DNA from: Euryodendron excelsum | Lineage: Eukaryota > Streptophyta > Magnoliopsida > Ericales > Pentaphylacaceae | NCBI GenBank assembly: GCA_033060915.1 | Contig: CM065378.1 | Span: forward strand, 11,853,001-11,917,000 | Direction of reading: 5' to 3' | Length of the DNA stretch: 64,000 nt | Part shown: piece after piece, positions 54,756 to 64,000 of the stretch | Layout of the letters: the number at the start of each line of letters is the position of its first letter | Position numbering within the stretch: the first letter of the stretch is position 1 | Translations under genes and position numbers: made by a program | The notes under the pieces: model-generated | Seen by the model: the letters and a program-made list of their open reading frames with translations, nothing else | What the model was told of the DNA's origin: nothing | The model's database searches: none

Positions 54756-57202
54756 GTGGTTACCTGCTTGGCGTTGGGGTCCGGAGGGGCGATGAATCGG
54801 TTACCCTGGCTGATGATGGTAGGGTGGCTGGTGCCGCCGATGGCGTACATGAGCCAGTGAGTGTAGTCATTGTTAACAACATGGATGTACCCCCATCGGC
54901 ACCTTGGCATCCTCTGGACCAAACCCTTTCCAAAGTGGTTAAATGCGACGGTAATTTGCATTACCTTGTCGCCGGAGAAGTAATCACTCGCACCAAAAAG
55001 CATCACCTGCATCACCCCAATACATATAATTATCAGTCTTCCAAAATGGACCATTTGTAGATTTAGGTCACTAAAAATGTGCATTATATAACAGTTTCAC
55101 TCAGTCTTACTATAATACTCTAATATTATAGTTATTTATATTTTTGAGAATGGCGTGATACACTATAGTTCTAAAAATGTGAATTTAGTGACACAATGTG
55201 ATTCTAAACTTTTTTCTATTTATTTTTTTAAAGGTCACCTATCAAGAAAAAATATCAAATATAATGAACAAAAATATAAGAAGAATTAAATTTTGACATA
55301 ACAATATGTAACAAAAAAATGGGCTGTAAGACTCAAAGAGTGGGTTTCAAATGATTAATTTGATAAAACATATATAGACTATATTTTATTAAATATCTAA
55401 TTTTAAAAAAAAATTATTCTAGAAGTGACTTAATTCTATAGTGTAATTTATGCTAGACATATACATATTATAACTTGGGGTTACATGTTATAGAAGAATC
55501 GGGGTTCCAAGTACTTTCACTACACATATACATATTATATCAAGTATACCTTGTTTATTCAGCCTAATCTAAATCGAGATACCAATATATATATATATAT
55601 ATATATTTTTGGCTAAGTAAAAGGTAATGGGGCGACCAATGTCACAACCTATCTGGGGGTGATCATAACAGCCCTTATCCCGCTGGGTGCTCCAAAAAAG
55701 AGTAAGGCATAACTGAATCTAGCTCCACTAAGATGCATGCTGGCAGAAACCCACTGTCGCAATTTATGGTTCACGAGTACTATTACTACAAGCGAGTTAA
55801 AACATGTGACCGTGTAAACAGGATGAGAGTTTCATCTCAGCTGGCAAAGCTACCGAGGTGGCTACCTTGCGTTCGCTAGAAAAGTTTGATTAAAATTTTT
55901 TGATCATGGTACCTCATTGTGGTGAGTGAAATGGCAGTTGGAGATGGTGACGCCGGTTGAAGCCATGATAGCATCAATGAGCCCATCTGCGCAGTTGGAC
56001 ATGGAAACATGGTCGATCCAGACATTGACGGCACCGTACAAGGAAATCCCATCGCCGTCGCTTCTGGTTCTAAGACCAATATGGCCGATCGAGTCTCTAA
56101 TCATGCCACCGTTGCCCGGAACAATGTCATGAACGTGGAGGCCATGGATGATAATATTCTGGACGAACTGGAGAGTGATGCCTGCACCGTAGGCAATATG
56201 GACATTGGTTCCTCTAGCATCAATGGTCTTGTGGCTAGCCATCATGAGCTCCTGGCTGAGCTTAATCACCATAGGCCTGGCGAAGATGATCCAGAGTGGC
56301 TCGTCCTGGATCACGGCATGGCGAAGAGTCCCAGGTTTTGGGTGGTCCAGAAAATCATCCGAGTTATCGGTCACGACATAGAACTTCCCCATCTTCCCTC
56401 CGATGGTCTTGCGGCCGAAGCCGAGGGCACAGCCGGCTAGCCTCTTCCTGTTCTGCATCCAGTCGGGTTGACATCTCCAGCATCTGTCTATGGGGTTTGT
56501 TGCCAAGCATCCCCTCCTATATCCTCTAAGGTTCCTCCTTGTGCCATTGGTACCCTTCAGAGCCCTACAAGAAAGAGAAAAAAATACCATAAAAAAAAAG
56601 AAGAAGAAGAGCCTCTAAGGTCTCAAGTCCAAAATTACTTAGGTATTATCAACTCCTTAGAGTTCAGCCGGTAACTACTTGTAATGGCCAAGGTAAATTT
56701 GTGTTGAGGGGGCCAAGATAAAATTTTTCCAATTTTGTATGGATCAAGATAAAAATTTTAGAATTTTGAAGGGGTGAATAGCTATATTTTTCATAAATAC
56801 TCAAAAGTTTATAGGTATTATGAAGAATTTTAAAAGTTTTGGAGAGGTCGTGGCACCGCCCGCTCCCTTCGTCTGACTACACATGGCCTAACATTAATCG
56901 AGGTGTACTCGAGCTAGTTTGGACACCTAGTTAAAAAAAAAAAAAAAAACAAAAAGAAGAAGAAGAAGAAGGAGAGAGAGAGAGAGAGACTCAATTAACA
57001 CTCACACGCCAACTTCCTTGTTGAGACTATCAGTGATCTCCTCAGGGTTAGGGTGGTAGGTCTCGGCGGCAAGCTTTTGTGCATCCTTTGCCTTCTGCTG
57101 CCAATAGGCATCGAATTCTCCAATGTTGGCGTGCAGAGCCTGGATCAAAACAGTGAAGGAGACGAAGAAAAGAAGAACCGAATTACGATTCAAGATTGGC
57201 AT
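54111..57202 (-). CDS. Pectate lyase, polysaccharide lyase family 1, secreted
   Basis: Four coding exons: 57006-57202, 55913-56564, 54764-55006 and 54111-54335, phase-consistent, 438 residues. The first 25 residues ([18 protein letters not shown] core) are a signal peptide. CWRCQPDW and [12 protein letters not shown] precede the parallel beta-helix. Calcium-site aspartates fall in SDGDG (234-238), [13 protein letters not shown] (D250) and LID (D263). The active-site arginines lie in QRMPRCR (314-320), followed by VVNNDYTHW. The enzyme cleaves de-esterified homogalacturonan in the cell wall by beta-elimination, with calcium. Overall resemblance is to the LAT59-type pollen and style enzymes; tissue is inferred. 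The residue after RCR is W where I recall H or F. Intron three has an array of donor-bearing repeats, and the leader contains a strong hairpin. Confidence 0.95.
54359..54784. repeat. Tandem repeat of about 140 bp carrying copies of an exon end and splice donor
   Basis: Three units start with GATGAA at 54359, 54505 and 54645 (spacing 146 and 140). Each has a TACGCGAA-type core, a TACATGAT box, ATATAGATATAGATAT-type repeats, and then on the + strand TTACCTRCTTRGCRTTGG. That last part is the reverse of the end of pectate lyase exon three and its donor. The third unit contains the real exon end (54764); the first two are intronic copies. Confidence 0.85.
55606..55868 (-). mobile_element. SINE-like or other unclassified repeat
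   Basis: A sharply GC-richer island sits in AT-rich intron two of the pectate lyase gene and borders an (AT)n tract at 55583-55605. On the minus strand it begins near GGTAGCCACCTCGGTAGC and ends toward the (AT)n, as a SINE with a simple tail would. It has no open frame. I could not identify clear A and B boxes, so the class is a guess. Confidence 0.35.
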
Positions 57203-57269
57203 TGCTCTATAATGGGTCGGTTTTTATTTTTGTCTTTTTTTTTTATTCGAATCCTTCTTTCGATATACG

Positions 57270-57302
57270 CAAGCGAATCACTGTGACCCAGTGATTCGCT
57301 TG
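57270..57302. other. Perfect 14-bp inverted repeat in the pectate lyase leader
   Basis: CAAGCGAATCACTG (57270-57283) and its exact reverse complement (57289-57302) are separated by 5 bp. They lie 67-100 bp upstream of the ATG at 57202 and downstream of the likely TATA box, so the mRNA leader may fold into a stable hairpin. Alternatively it may be a symmetric protein-binding site. Confidence 0.8.
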
Positions 57303-57337
57303 GTTTGCTTGGGGGAAGACCTAAAGAGGATTGGTTC

Positions 57338-57345
57338 TATATATA
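57338..57345 (-). promoter_or_regulatory. Putative TATA box of the pectate lyase gene
   Basis: TATATATA lies about 136 bp upstream of the start codon. Transcription would begin near 57305, close to the upstream edge of the inverted repeat at 57270-57302. Confidence 0.5.
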
Positions 57346-60300
57346 CTATAGCACCACAGGAGGCTAGGAGCAATACAAACGTTAGAAAGAAAGCTTGATA
57401 CAGTTATATACCACAGGTGTGAAGAGCACCTGAAGAAATATTAGGCGGGAAAAATGGAAGACCACTCCTTTGTTAGGTTGGTCAACAGTTATATATAACG
57501 AACCACCTCTGGAAATTCTATTTTGGGGAAGTCATATGTGAGGGTGGTAGTTATTTACAAAGGCAGTCAAATAGGTTGACAATATTTTGGAGTAAGAGTG
57601 TTTTTTTTTTTTTTAACTGTTTTACCCATCTGATTAATTACCCGTTTTGGCCTCTTTTTTTCCTCATGTTAAGAGAAATTTTGAGGACAAAAGAAAAATT
57701 GCCCCTGCATTGATCAGCAGAAGTTGACCAAGGACCTATTTGGCCTATAGGCAATGAATACCTGAACCTGAATTCGGATCTTCTCCGTTTCATACTAGAG
57801 ATAAAAAAGTCGGTTGAGTAAATTATGGTCACACATGTAAAAATGAACCATTGGATTGGGCCTAAACCAAGGTGCCCATTGGGTACATGCGATTGGCATG
57901 GTTAGAGAAATCCAAATTAGATGGGTTTTCCTGGTTAATAGGGAGTTTGCATATGTGGGAGCCCTACAGTGTAAATTTTCTCAGATAAGTCCTTTGTTAA
58001 GGGCAATAACCAATTGCAAGACTAATTATAAGAATACTCCAGCTATTTTTTTTTTTTTTTGATACTAAAAATGGATATACAGATCTACTACTTCACATAC
58101 TTAGGAGCATGACTTTGTGGCACTCACAATTATTTGCAAAGATATTATCCAGTACTAATGCAAACAAAGGGAGTATGTTTAGACAATCGTACGCTGAAAA
58201 TGTTATAGAGTACGTTTAGCCCCACTTCTAACTACAAGAACTCAAACTCAAGTATTACCACTTAAAGAAGCAAGTTCAACCCGCTGAACCAATCACTCCT
58301 TGGATTGTGTGAAGCATTCTGTTAAGCAATTTTGGATTGTATAATTGTTAAAGTTCTGAAATAAGTATGTTCTCGCTTATCCATGTGTTATCCAACCCTT
58401 GCAATTCCTAAACATCATGTGGGAGGTAACACTAGCTCCAAACATATGAGTTTTGATCTTTTCGATCTCTATGGTCTAAATTTGCTATAAAAAAAAAAAA
58501 AAACATGATGTTTGCCCTTTTTTAATTTAAGTAAATGTTACCCATAAATTCATTTATTACAATATTTTCTTATTCATAGAGAACTGAGTCGGTTGAATTT
58601 ACCAATTTGGATCAAAAAATAGGTTGAGAAACATAATTATATATGGCATTTAATATTTAACACTTAGGATCAATGGCGGAGGGAGCACTTGGAACCCCCT
58701 CAAATTTAAAAAACTACACTTTTACCTTTAATTTTTTAGATTCTTTTCAATTTAGCTTTTAAAAATTTAGAAATACCCTCTCAAATTTTAAATATTTTAT
58801 TTTCATCTACAATTTTAAGAAATATTTTCAATTTTATCCTCTAAAATTTTATAAATGTCCCTCAAGTTTTCAAATATTCTATTTTTACCTACAATTATAT
58901 AAATATTTTTAATTTTTGCTCACTAAAATTTTGTAAATACTCTCTTAGATAGTTATTTTGCTTTAAAGACTCATTTAAATATATTAATTTTACATTATGC
59001 ATATGTATAAAGTTAAGTGTGCTATTGTTGATTATAATTTTTTTTTTTATTATGATTAATGATTGCCCTGAATAAATTTTCTACCTTTGCCATTGGCTAG
59101 GGTACCAACTATTCTCCCTGGATTTGATACCTTTATTCGTCTATTCGTTAATTGAATCATATATATTATTCAAGCATGTATACATAGAGATGCCTACCAC
59201 CCATGTCCAGGTCATTTTCGTGGTATTTAATGTTTTGTTTGCAAAATCCAACCAGTTTGTGGGTAACAATGGGAGGCCCCCAAAATTCGAATTTCTAAGG
59301 TGTCAACCGCCATAAAATTCCCAGCCAATTGCATTCTTTTCAGCCATGATGGGGAATACTTTTCTTTGATTGCAGGGACAATATTGTCCTTCTAATAAGA
59401 ATCCCAAAAAATATAAAAACAGCATATTTTCACATGTTTCCTTATTTTTGTTTATTTTTCTGTACGCAGCCATATTGTATATAAAATATATGCTCTTCTT
59501 CTTTGCCAAATCCAGTGCAAGAGAGTTCAAAAGAACCAGATCAAATCTTCTCTTCTTTTTTGGATTATTTTACACTAGTTTTTAACTAGTTGGGCCAGTT
59601 TTCATGCTGCAGTGCACTTTCCTTATCTTAAGATAGTGAACAACTAAACTAGGCATAAACTTTCGAGTTGAAGAGGTATGGCTCTCTCTTTGGTGTGTAA
59701 ATCAAAATTATCAAATTTTGATAATTTTGATAATTTTTTTAGAATGAGTAATGACTTATAAAAATAATTTTTTTTTTAAAACGACTAGACTCGTTGGGGC
59801 CCTCTTATTTTAGACAACAGGACAACTAGCAACAGGCGTGGCTTGCTGTGCAACACCTCAATTTTAGCCCACTCATTACATCTACTGCTAGCATTTCTCT
59901 TTAAACCAAAAAACTATCATCTGGGTTGGGATCGTATTTTAAAAAATATCATTATCATGATTTGAGACGATATTTTCGGTCAGAAATTTGATTGTATAAT
60001 ATTTTCCTTTTAAAGCTCCTTTATGCTATATTTGAAACTTGAATTTATCAAGAAAAAAATAAAATAAAATAAAAACGTGAAGAAAAAAAGAATAAAATAA
60101 AAAAATATATTTATTATCTTTTTATCTCACATTTTTCTTTTTCTTTTTCTTTGCTTTTCTATCACCAAATTTCGTAATCCATACACAGCCTTATATTTTC
60201 ATATTTCCTTATTTTGGTAAAAGAATATATGGGAAATTGACTTGTTCAATAATTTGGTTCTAATAATTTGTGTTTATAGACAGAAATTTTAAAATCAACG

Positions 60301-60462
60301 GCCAGAAGTTGTCTGTGCAAATGATCTGACGGTCCAGATCCCAGTAAAGGGCAGAAAAAACCACGCGATAATTGACTAGGGTTATCAACACGCAACTACT
60401 ACACATATGCTGATTCTCTCTTTAGCTCTTCAGGAGCTAAAAACAACGAACCCCCACACCTC
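57346..60462. other. Intergenic region between divergent pectate lyase and VDAC genes
   Basis: No coding exon was recognised. Positions about 58676-59100 look like a MITE-family relic starting CAATGGCGGAGGGAGC, with repeated TTTAAA/CCCTC phrases. Positions about 60024-60190 are a degenerate MITE-like segment (CTATATTTGAAACTTG to GTAATCCATACAC). The rest is AT-rich with homopolymer runs. Confidence 0.4.
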
Positions 60463-60507
60463 TGACCCCTCTCTCTCTCTCTGGACTCTCTCTTTCTCTC
60501 TCCACAT
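60463..60507 (+). promoter_or_regulatory. Pyrimidine patch in the VDAC leader/core promoter
   Basis: A CT-rich tract of about 45 bp ends 20 bp before the ATG at 60527. Such Y-patches are common at plant transcription starts, especially in TATA-less genes, and I see no TATA box nearby. Confidence 0.5.
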
Positions 60508-60526
60508 TGTCGCTGCTGCAACAGAG

Positions 60527-60812
60527 ATGGGGAAAGGTCCAGGTCTCTACTCCGACATCGGCAAGAAAGCCAGAGGTTTCCGATCACTTGCTTCGCATTT
60601 CTCTGATTTATAAAAAATTCATTTATTATTCTTTAGTTTTTTGTCATACATATATATATATATATGGATATATGCGGTATATGTGTATGTATGTGCTTCT
60701 TGCTGAGTTCGTGGAAATGAATATATTGTTGTTGATTCAGATCTTCTCTACAAAGATTACCAGAGCGACCATAAGTTCACTGTCACTACTTACACTTCTA
60801 CCGGAGTCGTGA

Positions 60813-60858
<46 letters not shown>

Positions 60859-63782
60859 GTATGTACATGTGGCATATTTCACAAATTGTAGATTAAACTG
60901 GTCGATGAAGGTAGGGTTGACGTTCCTTCGTGTCATTTGGTCCTGTTTGGTTATTGAGAAATGGAGAAAAGAAATTAAAAATCGAATGATGAAATCTCAC
61001 GCTTTAGTATCGATTGATTTCTTAAATTAATAACAGACTCGGCACAACTGCATCGAATAAATTGTATCGGCTCGGCTACCCGGAGCTTTTGTTCCTGTTT
61101 TTGAATGTTAAAAATTTTTAGCACAAAAATAAAAAAGAACTGTTAAGAATTTTGACTTATTTCATGTCCTTTCTTTAGAGAGGAATGAATGTTTCATTCA
61201 ATGCAAGATACATTCATAAAAATCTGATAAATCTTTATATGCCTGTCCAAACACTATTGCTTGCTAAGTATGGTACTGATTCTGTCCTTTCAATATATGT
61301 CACATATTATTTGTAAAGCCTCATAGGCAACGATATATGCTGCTCTCAAAATGTAACTTCTTTGATTTCATAAAGTTCTGGATCTTCTGATCTCTCTTTT
61401 TTTCCATGTCCAGGCCATTACTTCATCAGGAATAAAGAAAGGTGATTTATTTTTGGCCGATGTTACCACCCAGCTAAAGAACAAGAACATCACCACTGAC
61501 ATAAAAGTGGACACAAACTCTAATGTAAGTCATGTAACTTTATTCAAAGAAAAAATTCTAATGAGATCTTAACCATTGGAACCATATTTTTTGGGGATCT
61601 AATGTTGCTTTGTACTGTATGCAGTTAGGCTTGTGTGCAAGTAGTTTGGTACCCATTTGGTTTTCGCTGTTCTGCGGCTGAGAACTGCATTGTTAGAGTG
61701 ATTGTTTTCAAGATGTTGGCCTTTGCAATCCTGAAAAATTTATCTATGACATTTAACTGTAATTTACCTAAAGCTTAGGTTCTTGTTGTAGCTATTTAGC
61801 AACATAATCTAAGAAGCATAAATAGGGACACGGGTACGGATGCTGGACACACTGATTTTGGAAAAATGAGAATATGGATACAACGGGGATATGACAGAAT
61901 AGATATATTTTACATATTTTTATTTGCTAGGTATGAGCATAATATCCACAAACTCCTAAAAAAATAAGCAAATAAAAATAACAATAATCTAACATGAAAA
62001 AACACCATTGAAGCCATTATTTAAGCAACATTTACCATAAAATGAGATGAAAACAAGTTGACAGTTTGCTAAGTGTAAATTTACGTTCTTTTTGTTTTAT
62101 GATTAGATCCAAATGTATTTTTTTCAAACTCTCAATGTGTTTCATGTGTACCCAAGTGATGAAGAGTTGTGTCCCCTAAGTGTTTGAAGCGTGTCCGGTT
62201 CTGAAAACATTAAGATATAAAGCACATTTAGAAGCATGTTCGACATTTGTTGGAAAACGTCTGATAAGTGTCGGTGTCCGACACAAATATGACACTTATT
62301 TAGAAGGGTCCGTGCTTCCTCGAATATATCATAATTGGCGATGTTAGCATGTCACAAATATTGAATAATTTAATCTATTTTTCTATGGAAAAGCTTGTGG
62401 TTGTCATATGAGATGCTTCTAATTATTGGCTTTGTTAGATTGATTGGATTAACATTAGTTTTTCATGCCCTGTGGTCTTTGAGTGTTGCCCAAGTTCAGC
62501 TGCAAATGAAACCACAGGTTGTGGTGATGGATATGATAGAATTCATTGTAATGATGCTTTGATAATTTAGCTGACTAGTTAAAGTGTATGTGTAGCTTTT
62601 CACCACCATTACCGTTGATGAACCTGCACCCGGACTCAAGACAATCTTGAGCTTTATTGTTCCTGATCAGAGATCGGGCAAGGTAATCAGACTCTATCCT
62701 TCATATAGTCTTGTAAGTTTGTTAGCTTGCAAATCACTCGTCTGTTCGATTACTGAGTGGGTAGTGAATTGTTTTGCTCCGTTAACGAACTCACCCTGAA
62801 GGTTGCTTATTCTGGCTTGTTGTGATTGTCGTCATAGGTAGAACTCCAGTACCTGCATGAGTATGCTGGAATAAGTACAAGTATTGGATTAACTGCTAGT
62901 CCCATCGTCAACTTCTCTGGTGTGACTGGGAACAATCTTGTCTCTCTTGGGACTGATGTATCTTTTGACACTGCCACTGGAAACTTCACCAAATGCAATG
63001 CAGGGCTAAGTTTCTCCAAGGCTGACCTTATCACTTCCTTGACATTGTGAGTAGTTCCTCCATTCAAAAAGGAGAGAAAGTGAATGATCCTTTGCACAAA
63101 CTATATATTGACTTTGATTGCTTGGTTACTTCCATCTGATTTTCTGTTTTACCGAGTATTGTTTATGTAGACCAATTGGTGTAAGTACTCGAGTTGTTTT
63201 GAATGATTTCCTCCACCCTTTGAATGAACGTCCAGTTAGTATTGACAAACTTATTTTGTAACTTTGTCCTCTCTGCATCAGGCAAAGGGGATGAAGTTCA
63301 TTTCACATATTTGGATCTCAAGTTTTGGTAAAATGAAAATAATAAAGTCTGGGTATAGGCCAGATTATGGTCTGAAATCTCAAGAAAGGAAGGAGAAACT
63401 TTGAATCAACATTTACCTTTTGACATAATAAGCTGGCAGTCTGTTTGACAAGGTCATATTTGTTGATGGGTACAGGAATGACAAAGGTGACAGCCTTACT
63501 GCTTCCTACTATCATACAGTGAGCCCATTGACCAATACTGCTGTTGGTGCGGAGCTGACGCACAGCTTCTCAAGTAATGAGAACACTCTCACCATTGGAA
63601 CACAACATGCACTGGACCCACTAACCACAGTGAAGGCTCGGGTGAACAACTATGGCAAGACAAGTGCTCTCATCCAACATGAGTGGCGTCCAAAATCCCT
63701 CTTCACTATTTCTGGGGAAGTAGACACGAGGGCAATTGAAAAAAGTGCCAAGATTGGACTGGCTTTGGTTCTCAAGCCGTGA
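60527..63782 (+). CDS. VDAC1: Voltage-dependent anion channel (mitochondrial outer-membrane porin)
   Basis: Six coding exons: 60527-60575, 60741-60808, 61414-61524, 62596-62682, 62838-63046 and 63476-63782. They total 831 nt and 276 residues, the usual plant VDAC length. The protein starts [20 protein letters not shown], the N-terminal helix region of plant porins. It has alternating beta-strand text throughout and ends [16 protein letters not shown]. It closely resembles plant 34/36-kDa porins as I recall them. VDAC forms a 19-strand beta-barrel that passes ATP, ADP and metabolites across the mitochondrial outer membrane. The numbering among plant VDAC paralogues is not certain. A long (TC)n tract lies just after the second exon's donor, and intron three holds a mobile-element relic. 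Confidence 0.96.
60815..60855. repeat. (TC)n microsatellite next to a splice donor
   Basis: About 20 TC units start six bases after the donor GTC|GTGAGT at 60808-60809 in the VDAC gene. The arrangement matches the one at 30008 in the zinc-knuckle gene. Confidence 0.9.
61811..62321. mobile_element. Relative of the GTGTCCGACAC element, in the third VDAC intron
   Basis: The segment starts AAGAAGCATAAATAGGGACAC and ends GGTCCGTGCTTC, an inverted pair like the ends of 27192-27885. Inside are GGTGTCCGACAC and GCGTGTCCGG words. It is about 510 bp, has no coding capacity and no clear target duplication, so it is older or rearranged. Confidence 0.6.
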
Positions 63783-64000
63783 TTTTAGAAATATCTTTGG
63801 TGTTAATGGAAGAACCTGCCTTGTTTTTGTATGGTGGAGAGCAATAAGGTAGGTAAAATGACCGTGGCGCAGTCTCTCTTTTTCCTTTTACGTGGAACAT
63901 TTTGCCTGTTAATTGTGGTGGCATTGGTTTCCTTGGAACTTTGGTGGTATTGGGTTGTAAAAAATAATGTCTAGCTGGTGGCACAAACTGGCATCATCAT
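63783..64000 (+). other. VDAC 3' UTR and right edge
   Basis: The sequence after the VDAC stop is T- and G-rich without splice-like or coding features, as expected of a 3' UTR. No other gene start is visible before the window ends. Confidence 0.5.

Noticed and set aside
54436..54795. Plus-strand open frame with Tyr/Arg repeats
   Set aside because: It comes from the ATATAGATATAG-type tandem repeat in the pectate lyase intron and runs antisense into exon three.
56009..56440. 143-codon plus-strand open frame
   Set aside because: Antisense to the large pectate lyase exon, which has strong family motifs on the minus strand.

Overview
This is nuclear DNA from a flowering plant, almost certainly a dicot. 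It is AT-rich, genes are split by GT-AG introns that are often over 1 kb, introns and spacers hold MITE-like and retroelement debris, and every recognised protein is a plant nuclear type. There are no operons, CRISPR arrays or phage signals. I rebuilt each gene by joining ORF pieces at GT/AG sites and checking codon phase across each junction. Nine gene models have a defined start and stop with continuous phase, apart from one gene with an apparent frameshift and an uncertain first exon. A tenth gene runs off the left edge.

Layout from left to right: (1) 539-2308 +, last two exons of a PQQ-repeat polyvinylalcohol-dehydrogenase-like protein. (2) 3976-8557 -, RAD6/UBC2 ubiquitin-conjugating enzyme, 152 aa. 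(3) 10704-12804 -, four-CBS-domain SnRK1 gamma-like protein, 444 aa. (4) 15484-20441 -, group IIb WRKY factor of the WRKY72/61 type, 600 aa. (5) 25329-29345 -, plastid-type WHIRLY single-stranded-DNA-binding protein, 282 aa. (6) about 29788-34194 +, an unnamed protein with a DnaJ-type cysteine cluster and four CCHC zinc knuckles, broken by a one-base frameshift. (7) 36966-45575 +, DUF1664 protein, 310 aa, 13 exons. (8) 47072-48934 -, WRINKLED1-like double-AP2 factor, 412 aa. (9) 54111-57202 -, secreted pectate lyase, 438 aa. (10) 60527-63782 +, mitochondrial outer-membrane porin (VDAC), 276 aa.

The genes do not form one pathway. They are a usual plant mix of housekeeping genes (UBC2, VDAC, WHIRLY, SnRK1 gamma-like), transcription factors (WRKY, AP2) and a cell-wall enzyme. 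Genes 2-5 all lie on the minus strand. Genes 5/6 and 9/10 are divergent.

Mobile DNA explains much of the rest. I see a solo LTR with a 5-bp target duplication just upstream of gene 7, a TRIM-like miniature retroelement in gene 3, a decayed LINE in gene 7, and an element with a 10-bp target duplication in gene 5 that has a relative in gene 10. There are also several MITE-like families, a 57-bp minisatellite in gene 6, and a 140-bp tandem repeat in gene 9 that copies a splice donor.

I found no clearly new multi-gene system. The strongest candidates for something undescribed are gene 6 (domain combination and frameshift), the exon-derived tandem repeat and leader hairpin of the pectate lyase gene, the fused VYL microexon of the AP2 gene, and the 32-G run in gene 7.
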